A DNA stretch of 38,542 nt from Lactobacillus gallinarum DSM 10532 = JCM 2011 (GTDB lineage Bacteria; Bacillota; Bacilli; Lactobacillales; Lactobacillaceae): the NCBI RefSeq assembly GCF_001434975.1, contig NZ_AZEL01000020.1, positions 1 to 38,542 on the forward strand, written 5' to 3'. Each line of letters opens with the position of its first letter. Position 1 is the first letter of the stretch. Shown here piece by piece: positions 1 to 8,736 of this stretch. Both the position numbers and the translations under genes were made by a program. The notes under the pieces are model-generated. The model was not told the origin of the DNA. It did not search any database and was given only the letters and a program-made list of their open reading frames with translations.

Positions 1-116
1 CCCTTAGGACCAACTTGTGGGTTACCATCAGCATCAACAGTTGATAAGTAAACTAAGTTATTCTTGAAAAGGTTTGCTTGTTCTTCAGTAAGTTTGTTAG
101 TATTTAATTTCTTCAT
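1..116 (-). CDS. Pyridoxamine 5'-phosphate oxidase-like flavoprotein, N-terminal part (cut by window edge)
   Basis: Only the first 38 or so codons are inside the window. The translation starts MKKLNTNKLTEEQANLFK and continues to NLVYLSTVDADGNPQVGP, the pattern of the first beta strands of the small FMN-binding split-barrel (PNPOx-like) proteins common in lactobacilli. The start is ATG at 114-116, preceded on the minus strand by an AGAAAGGAT ribosome binding site. The gene is transcribed away from pepO. The reaction cannot be told from this fragment; such proteins are usually uncharacterised flavin-binding proteins rather than true PdxH. Confidence 0.6.
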   Translation of the reverse strand, partial: MKKLNTNKLTEEQANLFKNNLVYLSTVDADGNPQVGPK

Positions 117-250
117 AGACAATATATCCTTTCTGTTTTATCAATACACTATAAGTATACATCGATTTAATAGCAGGTGTTAGGGATTTGCTTACATCCT
201 GATTTTTATTTAACAAAATGCTTTTATTATTATAAATAAGCAAAATTAAA

Positions 251-304
251 TTTTCATTTTATTTTAAAAAATGCTATGATTTAACCAACTAAAAAACAAA
301 GGAG
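251..304 (+). promoter_or_regulatory. pepO promoter and ribosome binding site
   Basis: A TATGAT -10 element at 275-280 is preceded by TG at 272-273 (extended -10). TTTTCA at 251-256 is a possible -35 box with an 18-bp spacer. AAAGGAG at 298-304 sits at the right distance from the ATG at 311. The spacing is seen directly; function is inferred. Confidence 0.55.
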
Positions 305-310
305 AAACAT

Positions 311-2257
311 ATGAATTTAGCAAAAATCCGCGGCGGTGCTGGTGATATCACCAAGCCCGATCTTAATGCCCGCATTCAAGATAACTTATACTTAGCCGTT
401 AACTCTGACTGGATTTCTAAAGCCAAGATCCCTGCCGATCGTCCATTAATCAGTAGTTTCAGTGAAATTGATTTAAAAATCGAAAAAGAATTGATGAACG
501 ACTTAGCTGATTTTGCTTCTGGTAAAAAAGCTTTGCCTGATATTCCTAACTTTGACAAAGCAATCGAAGTTTATAAATTGGCTAAGGATTTCGCGAAAAG
601 AGACACCGATGGCTTCAGACCTGCCCAAGCTGATCTTGAAACTTTAACCAACCTAAAAGATGTCGATGACGTCAAGCAAAATCTAGCAAAATTATTCTTG
701 CGCTTTAGCTTTCCATTTTTATTCGAAGTTGAACCTGATCGTAAGAATACTAAGATCAATTCCCTCTCCTTCGATCGCAACTCATTGATCTTGCCTGACA
801 CTACTAGTTATCAATCTCCTTCTGCTAAGCAACTACTCGATGTTTGGCAAAAGCAAACTGAAAACTTATTAAAGATGGCTGGTGTTGAAGAAGCTGCTGC
901 TAAGAAATACGCTACTGATGCGATTGCACTCGATGCTAAAATCGTTAAAGTAGCCAAGTCAGCCGAAGAACGTGCCGATGATGTAGCTCTTTATAACCCA
1001 ATCAAGACTAACGAATTTGAAGAAAAGACCAGTTCTTTAAACTTAGGTCAATTACTTGATCAGCTTTTTGAAAAGAAGCCAGATTACGTTGTTGTACGTG
1101 AACCAAAATTCTTAGACCACTTCAACGAATTATTTGATCAAGAAAGCTTCGATGAACTTAAAGGCTGGTTAATCTCTACTTTCATTAACAAAGCTGCAGC
1201 ATTTTTATCAGAAGATTTCCGTCAAGCTGCCTTCCCATTCAAGCAAGCTACCTATGGACAAAAGGAACTACCTAGTCAAGAAAAGGAAGCTTACTATAAA
1301 GCAAATGATTTATTTGACGATGTAATCGGCGTGTATTATGGTCGCACTTACTTTGGTGAAGATGCCAAGGCTGACGTAGAAGATATGATTCACCGCATGA
1401 TTGATGTCTACGAGCAGCGTATCAGCAATAATGACTGGCTCTCACCTACTACTAAGGAAAAGGCAATTACCAAGTTGCGCGCCTTGGTTTTAAAGATTGG
1501 CTATCCTGATAAAATCGACCATGTTTACGATTTGTTCCAGATTACCCCAGCAGGTGAAGGCGGCAGTCTTTACAGTAATCAAGTAGATATTCGTGAAGTC
1601 GGTTTGAAGCATAATTTCGATAAACTGTACAAGCCAGTTGATCGCAGCGAATGGTACATGCCAGGCAACTTGATCAATGCTTGCTATGATCCACAAAGAA
1701 ATGATATTACCTTCCCTGCTGCTATTTTGGAAGCACCTTTCTACGATATCCATGCTTCTCGTGCCACTAACTACGGCGGTATTGGTGTGGTAATCGCGCA
1801 TGAAATCTCCCACGCATTCGACAACAATGGTGCTAAGTACGATGAGTTCGGCAACATGAAGAATTGGTGGACTAAGGAAGATTTTGCGGAATTTGAAAAG
1901 CGTACTCAAGCTGAAATCGATTTGTTCGATGGTATCAAGTATGGGCCTGTAACTCTTAACGGTAAGCAAATTGTTAGTGAAAATATTGCCGATCAAGGTG
2001 GTTTAACTGCTGGTATTGAAGCTAACAAGAATGAACACGGTGATATGAAGGAATTGTTCGAAAACTATGCTCGCATTTGGGCAAGCAAAGAATCTCCTGA
2101 AATCATTAAGACAATTGCCGCCTTCGATGTTCACGCTCCAGGTCCTGAAAGAGTTAACGTTCAAGTACAATGCCAACCAGAATTCTATAAGGCCTTCAAT
2201 GTCCAAGAAGACGATGGTATGTGGCTTGATCCTGCTAAACGCGTAGTCATTTGGTAA
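311..2257 (+). CDS. pepO: Endopeptidase O, M13 (neprilysin) family zinc metallopeptidase
   Basis: A 648-residue cytoplasmic oligopeptidase, the usual length for lactobacillar PepO. No signal peptide or membrane segment is seen, as in other lactic acid bacterial PepO and unlike membrane-bound M13 enzymes of animals. The zinc site is HEISH at residues 497-501, with the third ligand in ENIAD (E557) and the conserved D561. The substrate-binding NAxY element is at residues 456-459. The family cleaves casein-derived oligopeptides taken up after extracellular proteolysis, which fits the lactocepin gene at the other end of the window. It has its own promoter and a strong terminator, so it looks monocistronic. 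Confidence 0.93.
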   Translation: MNLAKIRGGAGDITKPDLNARIQDNLYLAVNSDWISKAKIPADRPLISSFSEIDLKIEKELMNDLADFASGKKALPDIPNFDKAIEVYKLAKDFAKRDTDGFRPAQADLETLTNLKDVDDVKQNLAKLFLRFSFPFLFEVEPDRKNTKINSLSFDRNSLILPDTTSYQSPSAKQLLDVWQKQTENLLKMAGVEEAAAKKYATDAIALDAKIVKVAKSAEERADDVALYNPIKTNEFEEKTSSLNLGQLLDQLFEKKPDYVVVREPKFLDHFNELFDQESFDELKGWLISTFINKAAAFLSEDFRQAAFPFKQATYGQKELPSQEKEAYYKANDLFDDVIGVYYGRTYFGEDAKADVEDMIHRMIDVYEQRISNNDWLSPTTKEKAITKLRALVLKIGYPDKIDHVYDLFQITPAGEGGSLYSNQVDIREVGLKHNFDKLYKPVDRSEWYMPGNLINACYDPQRNDITFPAAILEAPFYDIHASRATNYGGIGVVIAHEISHAFDNNGAKYDEFGNMKNWWTKEDFAEFEKRTQAEIDLFDGIKYGPVTLNGKQIVSENIADQGGLTAGIEANKNEHGDMKELFENYARIWASKESPEIIKTIAAFDVHAPGPERVNVQVQCQPEFYKAFNVQEDDGMWLDPAKRVVIW

Positions 2258-2283
2258 AAATCTTATTTTAAATAATAAAACTC

Positions 2284-2335
2284 AAATCCTATTAAATCTT
2301 GGTATTAATAAGCCTGGATTTAATAGGATTTTTTT
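2284..2335 (+). terminator. Rho-independent terminator of pepO
   Basis: A perfect 15-bp stem (2284-2298 with 2317-2331) encloses an 18-nt loop and runs into a T tract. Confidence 0.85.
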
Positions 2336-2377
2336 GCTTCATTAAGCATCGCTATTTTCTAGGTACATACAGTTTGC

Positions 2378-2472
2378 TTGATTTTTATTTATTTTTTAGT
2401 TAGTATGGAAATGAATGTAAGGGGTTACATTAGCATAACAACGTATATATCTAAAAGTATTCGCTAATGTAA
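2378..2472 (+). promoter_or_regulatory. ackA leader: candidate promoter, near-consensus cre and overlapping inverted repeat
   Basis: TTGATT at 2378-2383 and TAGTAT at 2401-2406 (17-bp spacer) form a possible promoter. TGTAAGGGGTTACA at 2416-2429 matches 13 of 14 positions of the CcpA site consensus TGWAANCGNTNWCA. A 10-bp perfect inverted repeat (TTACATTAGC at 2425-2434, GCTAATGTAA at 2463-2472) shares its first five bases with the right half of the cre. AckA is a classical CcpA target, often activated from an upstream cre. Here the cre lies just downstream of the promoter I can see, so either it represses or the true start is further downstream. Confidence 0.5.
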
Positions 2473-2519
2473 TTAGAGATTTTTTACCTAGCCAAAAAAG
2501 GAATAGAGGAATAATTTTT

Positions 2520-3719
2520 ATGAAGAAAATTTTAGCAATTAATTCAGGTAGCTCTTCTTTTAAGTTTAAGCTTTTTACTTTTCCCGATGAAAAAGTAATT
2601 AGTGAAGGCCTGGCCGATCGAGTCGGACTAGAGGGTTCAACCTTTGCCATTAAAGTTAATGGTGAAAAACATAAAGAAGAAATCGCAATTCCAGACTCTG
2701 AAACTGCGGTCACAATTTTACTTAAAAAGCTCAAGAAATATAACTTAATCAATGATCCTAAAGAAATTATTGGAATCGGACACCGGATTGTTGCTGGTGG
2801 TGAAGAATTTAAGGATTCAGCGCTAGTTGATCAGGAGACGCTCAAGAAAATTTATGATTTGAAACAATACGCTCCTTTACACAATGCCGTAGAAGCTGAC
2901 GTAATTAAGGCCTTTATGAAGTTCTTGCCAGATGCGGCTGAAGTTGCTGTCTTTGATACTTCATTCCACCAGAGTTTAGATAAAGTTCACTATTTATATT
3001 CTCTTCCTTACAAGTATTATAAAAAATACGGTGCAAGAAAGTATGGTGCTCACGGCATCTCCGTTAGATATATTAGTCAAGAAGCCGCAAAAATTTTAAA
3101 CCGTGACCTTAAAGATTTAAGATTAATAGTTTGTCACTTGGGATCCGGTGCTTCAATCACTGCTGTTAAAAACGGTAAATCCTACGATACATCAATGGGC
3201 TTCACTCCAGTAGCAGGAATTACAATGAGCTCTCGTTCAGGTGATGTCGATCCCTCCCTACTGCCCTTTATTATGAAAAAGGAAAACTTAAGCATTGATC
3301 AAATGATGAAAATTCTGAATCATAAATCAGGCTTACTTGGTATTTCAGGAATATCACCTGATATGCGTGATTTACGTAGTGATGTGACTCCTCTATCTGG
3401 TGAGAAGAGGGTTCGTGCTGACCTAGCTCGTAATATTTTTATCAATCGAATCGTTCGCTATGTTGGTGGCTATATTCTTGAAATGGGCGGACTTGATGGC
3501 ATCACTTTCACGGCTGGCGTTGGTGAACACGATTACCGCGTTCGTGAAGGTGTTATGGATTCATTGAAGCTCTTAGGCTTAAAGCCTGATCTTGCCGCTA
3601 ATAAGAATAATGATACGTTCATCACTAAGAAGGATTCTAAGATTATTGGGATGGTAATTCCAACCAATGAAGAATTAATGATTGAGCGCGATGTAGTCAG
3701 AATTGCTGGATTGAAGTAG
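2520..3719 (+). CDS. ackA: Acetate kinase
   Basis: A 399-residue ASKHA-fold kinase that makes ATP and acetate from acetyl phosphate and ADP; the length is typical. It starts with the phosphate-binding NSGSSSFKFK strand (N8). It carries the HRIVAGGE segment around residue 89, FDTSFH, the HLGSGAS nucleotide-binding loop, and FTAGVGEHDYRVRE near the C terminus. The start ATG at 2520 is preceded by AGAGGAATAA. It stands alone between terminators. In lactobacilli the enzyme ends the phosphoketolase and pyruvate-to-acetate branches. Control by carbon catabolite state is suggested by the cre-like site upstream. Confidence 0.95.
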   Translation: MKKILAINSGSSSFKFKLFTFPDEKVISEGLADRVGLEGSTFAIKVNGEKHKEEIAIPDSETAVTILLKKLKKYNLINDPKEIIGIGHRIVAGGEEFKDSALVDQETLKKIYDLKQYAPLHNAVEADVIKAFMKFLPDAAEVAVFDTSFHQSLDKVHYLYSLPYKYYKKYGARKYGAHGISVRYISQEAAKILNRDLKDLRLIVCHLGSGASITAVKNGKSYDTSMGFTPVAGITMSSRSGDVDPSLLPFIMKKENLSIDQMMKILNHKSGLLGISGISPDMRDLRSDVTPLSGEKRVRADLARNIFINRIVRYVGGYILEMGGLDGITFTAGVGEHDYRVREGVMDSLKLLGLKPDLAANKNNDTFITKKDSKIIGMVIPTNEELMIERDVVRIAGLK

Positions 3720-3764
3720 AATTTTGGATACTTATTTTTCAAATTAAAGAATTTGAGATAAAAG

Positions 3765-3806
3765 AAAAATGATATCTTTGCATGTTGCATTGATATCATT
3801 TTTTAG
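3765..3806 (+). terminator. Rho-independent terminator of ackA
   Basis: A 12-bp perfect stem, AAAAATGATATC at 3765-3776 with its complement at 3792-3803, has a 15-nt loop. The A- and T-rich arms could serve both strands, so it may also end the minus-strand gene at 3883. Confidence 0.8.
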
Positions 3807-3882
3807 TTTTTAATATAATCGATTATCTTTATTTCTTACAATAATTCTCACAACTAAGTGATATGTTTTCTTATAAACAAGG

Positions 3883-4413
3883 CTATCTAGCTAGCTTTTT
3901 AGTTTTGTATCCATAACGATCAAAGTAATTTCCAGCACCACTGCCAAATCTTATAGCTTTTACCTTTTTACCATGTCTAGTTTTAGTAACAGGCACATAA
4001 TAGATACCATTTCCAGCTCCCGTTACCCAGTCATTGGTATTAAATGAAGTAATACCATGCCATTTAAGTTTATAGGCTTGAAATTGAATAGTATTTATCT
4101 TTGAAATAAGCTTACGGTGCTCTTTTATATTTTGATGTTCTACTCTATTTTCCCACTTTGCATATTCTTTTTCAGGTAAAATTTTATAAAGCTTTCTTCC
4201 ATCTACTGTATGTGCTGTTATCTTACAATGTTTAATTCTTCCATCTTCTTTATAATACCAAGTACCTCTTGTTGCCTTAGGTGTTGTAAACAGAGACTTA
4301 GCTCCCCAGCTTGCCGCATTAACATTATGATTTGATTTACTAAAAGTAATACTACCTATCCCTATAGCTATTACAATTATGCTAATGATCTTTAAAAAAT
4401 TTCTTTTATTCAT
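3883..4413 (-). CDS. Small secreted protein of the GTWY paralogue family
   Basis: A 176-residue protein with an N-terminal hydrophobic signal segment (FLKIISIIVIAIGIGSITF), no lipobox cysteine and no further membrane span, so it is probably secreted. The mature part contains TPKATRGTWYYKEDGR, then ITAHTVDGRKLYK, and near the C terminus NDWVTGAGNGIYYVPVTKTR. This is the same order of motifs as the 176-aa protein at 19972-20502. No known function. It starts 22 bp after the hsdR stop with an AGGGAAG ribosome binding site and no room for its own promoter there, so it may be read from the hsdR transcript or from a promoter inside hsdR. Confidence 0.75.
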   Translation of the reverse strand: MNKRNFLKIISIIVIAIGIGSITFSKSNHNVNAASWGAKSLFTTPKATRGTWYYKEDGRIKHCKITAHTVDGRKLYKILPEKEYAKWENRVEHQNIKEHRKLISKINTIQFQAYKLKWHGITSFNTNDWVTGAGNGIYYVPVTKTRHGKKVKAIRFGSGAGNYFDRYGYKTKKLAR

Positions 4414-4435
4414 TGTACGTACTTCCCTACATCTA

Positions 4436-7400
4436 TTAATCTTTATTCTCCAACGGTGAAATCTGATCCTGGTAGAACTTATTTAGCCCTAAACGAACTT
4501 TTTTCTTCCATTGCAACATATTCATATCAGGATGAGTTTTACGAAATTCACTAAATACTTTAAATGATAGTAAAGCGTTAATTCCTGTTTGTTGATGATC
4601 AACTTCGTTTGGATCATAGTGACGAATAACAAATTTAAGATCATCAATATTAAGTCCATTTTCATTAGCAAATTTTTTAATTAGATCTTCTCTAGCATCA
4701 TCGATCATATTTTGTAAGAGCTCATTAACCTGCTTATTTCTAAACTTTTCAGGATCAAATTTAATTTGAAACCATAAATTATTTACAATATCAGCCAATG
4801 ACTTATTGTTCTTACCTAGATTTTCGATATAGTCATCGATTTCTTTTACTTCAGCCTTAGTTCGCTTACTGTTTTCTTTATCATCTGATGGAATATAAGC
4901 CTGAATCAATTGAACAATATAAGCATAATTAATCTCTTGTCTACCAGTATTTTCAAGCTCATAATCTGGATCGAACTGATCATCATCTTCTGTTGCTGGC
5001 TTATCCTTACCTGTAGCTTCTCTAACCTTTTCTTTAACAACTTCATATGTCGCCCGGGTATCCTCAATGAACATTGGATCTAAGCCATAATCTTTTTCAA
5101 GATCAATATTATTGAATTCATTGTAAGTTTTGATAGCACCTAAGCTTTTATCAAAATCCTGATATTCTTTTAGAAATCGTTTTTGATCATCAAGCGGAGC
5201 TTCAGTAATTGGAATGCCTTGATCTCCCTGATACTTAATGATCTTCTTTTCAGCATTATTGAACTGTAGAATTGATTCATCCCAAGTCGGAGCAAGAGCT
5301 TGCTTTTCGCTACCTTCGGTATAAAGCATTAAGGCACCATTGATGCTTTCTTTATATTTCTTAGGGTATTGATAAGTAACTATCTGTCCATATCTTTTAT
5401 CTCTATCGAAGATACGGTTAGTTCTTGAAAATGCTTGGATTAAATCCTTATACGGCATTGGTGCACGATCTAAGAATAAAGTTGATAAACATGGTGCGTC
5501 AAAACCAGTTAACAGACGATCAACTACTATGACAATATCTAATTGTTGAGAACGTGGTTTAAACTCATCTTTTTTACGAGCTAAACGATCATTTACATTT
5601 GTGTTATATGCACCTAATTCAGCCATAGAATAATGAGTATTGAACATCTTGTTGTAATCTTCTAGAGATTGCTTCATCTCATTTTGGTTAGCCTCATCGC
5701 CATCACCATTTTCGCCAATCGAGTATGTAATTGCTATTTTAGGAAAATCTGGCAATACTTTCTTGATTCGATTAGGAATTTTAATATCTGGATCTTTATC
5801 ATTAATTACATCTCTAAAGATTCGATAATATTTTTGAGCTTGTTTAATAGAACTCGTAGTAAAAATGGCATCGTAGGTGTAACCACGATTATCTTTGTTA
5901 TAAATACCTAATTTGCGATATGAATTATTTAGAATTCTTTTTACTACTGCCTTCATGTGAGAGAGGGATGCATATTCTTTATTTCTAGCATCAGTATCTG
6001 ATTCGTCAGCATCCTCTGACACATTACTTTCCTCCTCTACTTGAAAACCAAGTACAGCTTTATCTCTGATAGCATCCTTAATGGTATATTTATGCAAGCA
6101 TTTTCCATATTGTTGTTCAGTAGTTCGAGCATTCTTTCCCTTAGCCTCACGAGCATTTTCTGCAAAAATAGGAGTACCAGTAAAGCCATACCATAAAGGT
6201 GGATTTTTAGTAAAAAACGCATCTATTTCATTCTTTTGATCAGGAGAAACTGCACGGTGACACTCATCAACGATAAAGGCTAATTTTACATCTTTTAACT
6301 TACGGTATAGACGTTTTTGTTCTTGATCCTGAGCAATTCGCTTGAATAATGCCTGCATTTTTTGTCTAGTAGTAACAATAACCCTTTTATCCGAACTTAC
6401 TAATTTACGGGCAAGAGAATAACTATTTTCAGTACCCTCAACGTCAATTGAGTCGTTCTGAGCATAAGTCTCAAATGCTTGAGTAGTTTGGGTATCTAAA
6501 TCATTACGATCGATTAGGAATATCGTTTTTTGAATTGATGGAATTTTCAGTAAATTATGTGCAACTTTATAAGAAGTTAAAGTCTTACCAGAACCTGTTG
6601 TATGCCAAACAAAACCAGAATGTGGTTGATCCTTATTATCTTTCCCGTATGATGCATCAAAAATGGCTTGAATTGCATGAATTTGATATGGACGTAACAC
6701 AATAATACCGTGTTGTGTGCTATCTAAAGCAATATAGTTAGCTACCATATTATGAGCTGCAGGAATAGACAGTACGTCTTTAGCAAACTCAAGATAATTT
6801 TGCACAGGCTTATTTTCTTTATCTACCCACGTAGTTAAAAACTTCTCTTTTAATTGTTGTCCAGCTGCAATGTATTGCGTATAGCTTCCATTAGTTACAA
6901 CAAAGAATTGAAGAGTTGAGAATATTCCATTAAACATCTGCTCATCAATATACTTTTGAATCTGATTGAAGGCCTCTTTAGGCGAGTGTGTCCTATTCTT
7001 CAATTCAATATGAATCATCGGTAAACCATTGATTAAAAGAGTTACATCCCCACGACGATTACGATCTATTTCTCTGCGTTTATGAAATTGAATTTGCTGC
7101 ACTACTTCATAGACTGAATTACCACCAGCAATATTATTATTGTTAATCACTACAAAGTCAGCAGTACCTAATTGAGTATTATCTCTTTGAATTTGTAATC
7201 TAACTTCTCCATTAACTCCTGCAAGCCATTCTGCAGATTTATAGAAAGTTGGATGAATTATCTTAGATTTAATAATTGCCTTTTCATTATCAGTTAATGG
7301 AACATCCTTTAAAACATCTTTGTTTGAGCGAGATAAAATTTCAAAGAAGTTATTCCAGAGATCATCTTCATTTTTTATATCATCACGAAGAGTCCATTGT

Positions 7401-7459
7401 GATTCTCCATGAGTAAGTTGGTCAATTAAATTTTGTTCGAGTACATTCTCTTGTTCCAC
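4436..7459 (-). CDS. hsdR: Type I restriction enzyme, R (endonuclease/translocase) subunit
   Basis: A 1007-residue HsdR that translocates and cleaves DNA lacking the methylation set by HsdM/HsdS. The N-terminal nuclease has the PD-(D/E)XK pattern: D138 in RRGDVTLLI and E152-L-K154 in HIELKN, followed by an NQIQKY helix. The helicase motor has Walker A TTGSGKT (287-293) and DECH (398-401), then later SF2 motifs including the LLTGFDAP and QAFSRTNR segments. The start is GTG at 7457-7459, because AAGGAG lies ten bases upstream and no better ATG fits. The gene lies beyond the invertible segment, so its expression should not depend on the switch state. It shares an 85-bp AT-rich gap with the silent hsdS cassette. 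Confidence 0.95.
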   Translation of the reverse strand: MEQENVLEQNLIDQLTHGESQWTLRDDIKNEDDLWNNFFEILSRSNKDVLKDVPLTDNEKAIIKSKIIHPTFYKSAEWLAGVNGEVRLQIQRDNTQLGTADFVVINNNNIAGGNSVYEVVQQIQFHKRREIDRNRRGDVTLLINGLPMIHIELKNRTHSPKEAFNQIQKYIDEQMFNGIFSTLQFFVVTNGSYTQYIAAGQQLKEKFLTTWVDKENKPVQNYLEFAKDVLSIPAAHNMVANYIALDSTQHGIIVLRPYQIHAIQAIFDASYGKDNKDQPHSGFVWHTTGSGKTLTSYKVAHNLLKIPSIQKTIFLIDRNDLDTQTTQAFETYAQNDSIDVEGTENSYSLARKLVSSDKRVIVTTRQKMQALFKRIAQDQEQKRLYRKLKDVKLAFIVDECHRAVSPDQKNEIDAFFTKNPPLWYGFTGTPIFAENAREAKGKNARTTEQQYGKCLHKYTIKDAIRDKAVLGFQVEEESNVSEDADESDTDARNKEYASLSHMKAVVKRILNNSYRKLGIYNKDNRGYTYDAIFTTSSIKQAQKYYRIFRDVINDKDPDIKIPNRIKKVLPDFPKIAITYSIGENGDGDEANQNEMKQSLEDYNKMFNTHYSMAELGAYNTNVNDRLARKKDEFKPRSQQLDIVIVVDRLLTGFDAPCLSTLFLDRAPMPYKDLIQAFSRTNRIFDRDKRYGQIVTYQYPKKYKESINGALMLYTEGSEKQALAPTWDESILQFNNAEKKIIKYQGDQGIPITEAPLDDQKRFLKEYQDFDKSLGAIKTYNEFNNIDLEKDYGLDPMFIEDTRATYEVVKEKVREATGKDKPATEDDDQFDPDYELENTGRQEINYAYIVQLIQAYIPSDDKENSKRTKAEVKEIDDYIENLGKNNKSLADIVNNLWFQIKFDPEKFRNKQVNELLQNMIDDAREDLIKKFANENGLNIDDLKFVIRHYDPNEVDHQQTGINALLSFKVFSEFRKTHPDMNMLQWKKKVRLGLNKFYQDQISPLENKD

Positions 7460-7548
7460 GAATTTGATACTCCTTATTTTTATATTACTTATAATTAAAT
7501 TATCTCATTTAAATTTGGAATTGCATTACTTTTATTTACCTTTTTCGT

Positions 7549-7564
7549 TTGGGAGCAACGTAAG
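7549..7564 (+). repeat. Inverted repeat IR1, silent copy (hsdS 5' recombination site)
   Basis: TTGGGAGCAACGTAAG here is matched on the opposite strand by 10905-10920 in the expressed hsdS (15 of 16 bases). Recombination between the pair would exchange both target-recognition domains. The site has partial dyad symmetry: TTTCGTT (7543-7549 region), a 7-bp spacer, then AACGTAA. Confidence 0.75.
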
Positions 7565-8046
7565 TTTACTGAACTTGGCAAATTATATTATGGAAAAAGT
7601 GCACCTAAATGGTCGGTAGTAGAAAAAGGCGGCACTCCGTGTATTAGATATGGTGAATTATATACTAAATATTCTTCCAAAATTGACAACGTATACTCTC
7701 ATACTTCAATAGATAAATCAAAATTAAAATTTAGTACAGGAAATGAGTTACTTATTCCACGTGTTGGCGAAGAACCCTTAGACTTTGCTAAACATACTAG
7801 TTGGTTATCTATACCAAATGTAGCAATAGGTGAAATGATTACGGTTCTAAAAACAAAAGAAAATCCTCTTTTTTTAGCAAATTATTTAAGAGCCAAATAT
7901 GTTTTTAAATTTGCTAGGTTAGTCGAAGGCGGTAATGTTTCTAATTTATATTTTGAAAGATATGAAGATACTAATATTCTTATACCTAGTAAGAATGAGC
8001 AGCAAAATATATCTAAACTGATTTTAAAAATTGATAAGCTCATCAC

Positions 8047-8064
8047 TCTTCAGCAACGAAAATT
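8047..8064 (+). repeat. Inverted repeat IR2, silent copy (between the two recognition domains)
   Basis: TCTTCAGCAACGAAAATT, 18 bp, is perfectly repeated in inverse orientation at 10384-10401. It encodes the LQQRKL central helix of HsdS in both copies. Inversion here would exchange only the second recognition domain. Confidence 0.85.
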
Positions 8065-8680
8065 GAAATTATTGCGGACTTTAAAATCTGGATTATCATT
8101 CAAATTATTCAACAAAAAACATTTAAATAATTTGAGTCAAATATCTTTAGATCAGATTGGACAAACATATTCAGGATTAACTGGAAAAAGTAAAAAAGAC
8201 TTTGGACATGGTCACGCATTTTATGTATCGTATTTAAATGTTAATCAAAATGAGATAGGTAATCCAAAACAAATTGACAGAATTGAAATAGATAAAAAAC
8301 AAAATCTTGTTCAAAAAAATGATATTTTCTTTACTATTTCTTCCGAAACTCCAGAAGAAGTGGGGCTGACAAGTCTTTGGCCGGTCAGCTGTAAAAGCCT
8401 ATATTTAAATAGTTTTTGTTTTGGATTTAGAATTAACACTAAAATGTTTATTCCTCTATATTTAGGGTATCTTTTTCGTTCTAAATATTTTAGAGAAAAA
8501 GTGTTACCTCTAGCACAAGGAATATCAAGATATAATTTGTCAAAGAATAACGTGTTAAAAATAAAGATCGGACAAGAAGAAATAGCTATACAAGAGAAAT
8601 ATGCAAAAGTTATGAATGATTTAGACTCGGATATTTTAAGGCAAAAAAAGAAGGTAAAAGAATTGAAATTATGTAAAAAA

Positions 8681-8700
8681 TTCCTTCTTCAAAATATGTT
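8681..8700 (+). repeat. Inverted repeat IR3, silent copy (hsdS 3' end)
   Basis: TTCCTTCTTCAAAATATGTT, 20 bp, is perfectly repeated in inverse orientation at 9739-9758. It encodes the FLLQNMF tail of both HsdS copies. Inversion here would flip only the recombinase gene. Confidence 0.85.
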
Positions 8701-8709
8701 TATTTAGCG

Positions 8710-8735
8710 AAAAAGGCATCAGACGATGCCTTTTT
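8710..8735. terminator. Bidirectional terminator between the silent hsdS and the recombinase gene
   Basis: AAAAAGGCATC at 8710-8720, a 4-nt loop, and GATGCCTTTTT at 8725-8735 make an 11-bp perfect hairpin with A and T flanks usable on both strands. It ends the two convergent genes and stays between them after IR3 inversion. Confidence 0.85.
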
Positions 8736-8736
8736 A

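Larger units (their letters stand above)
7544..8707 (+). pseudogene. hsdS': Silent, startless hsdS cassette (donor of target-recognition domains)
   Basis: The reading frame is open from 7499 to the TAG at 8705-8707 but has no start codon before ATG 7835, which is inside the first target-recognition domain. From 7550 it reads WEQRKFTELGKLYYG, the usual HsdS entry into TRD1. The central helix region is LQQRKLKLL at about 8050-8075, then comes a second TRD, and the end KFLLQNMFI matches the expressed HsdS. It lacks the first 20 codons present in the expressed copy. It is not decayed: about 386 codons are intact. It serves as a storage cassette that becomes expressed when inverted into the hsdM operon. 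Confidence 0.85.

Noticed and set aside
1490-1996. 168-aa minus-strand frame inside pepO
   Set aside because: Shadow of a well-conserved gene; no ribosome binding site or recognisable protein.
7835-8707. A functional 290-aa HsdS starting at ATG 7835
   Set aside because: The ATG lies inside TRD1, has no ribosome binding site, and the frame is homologous to HsdS well upstream of it.
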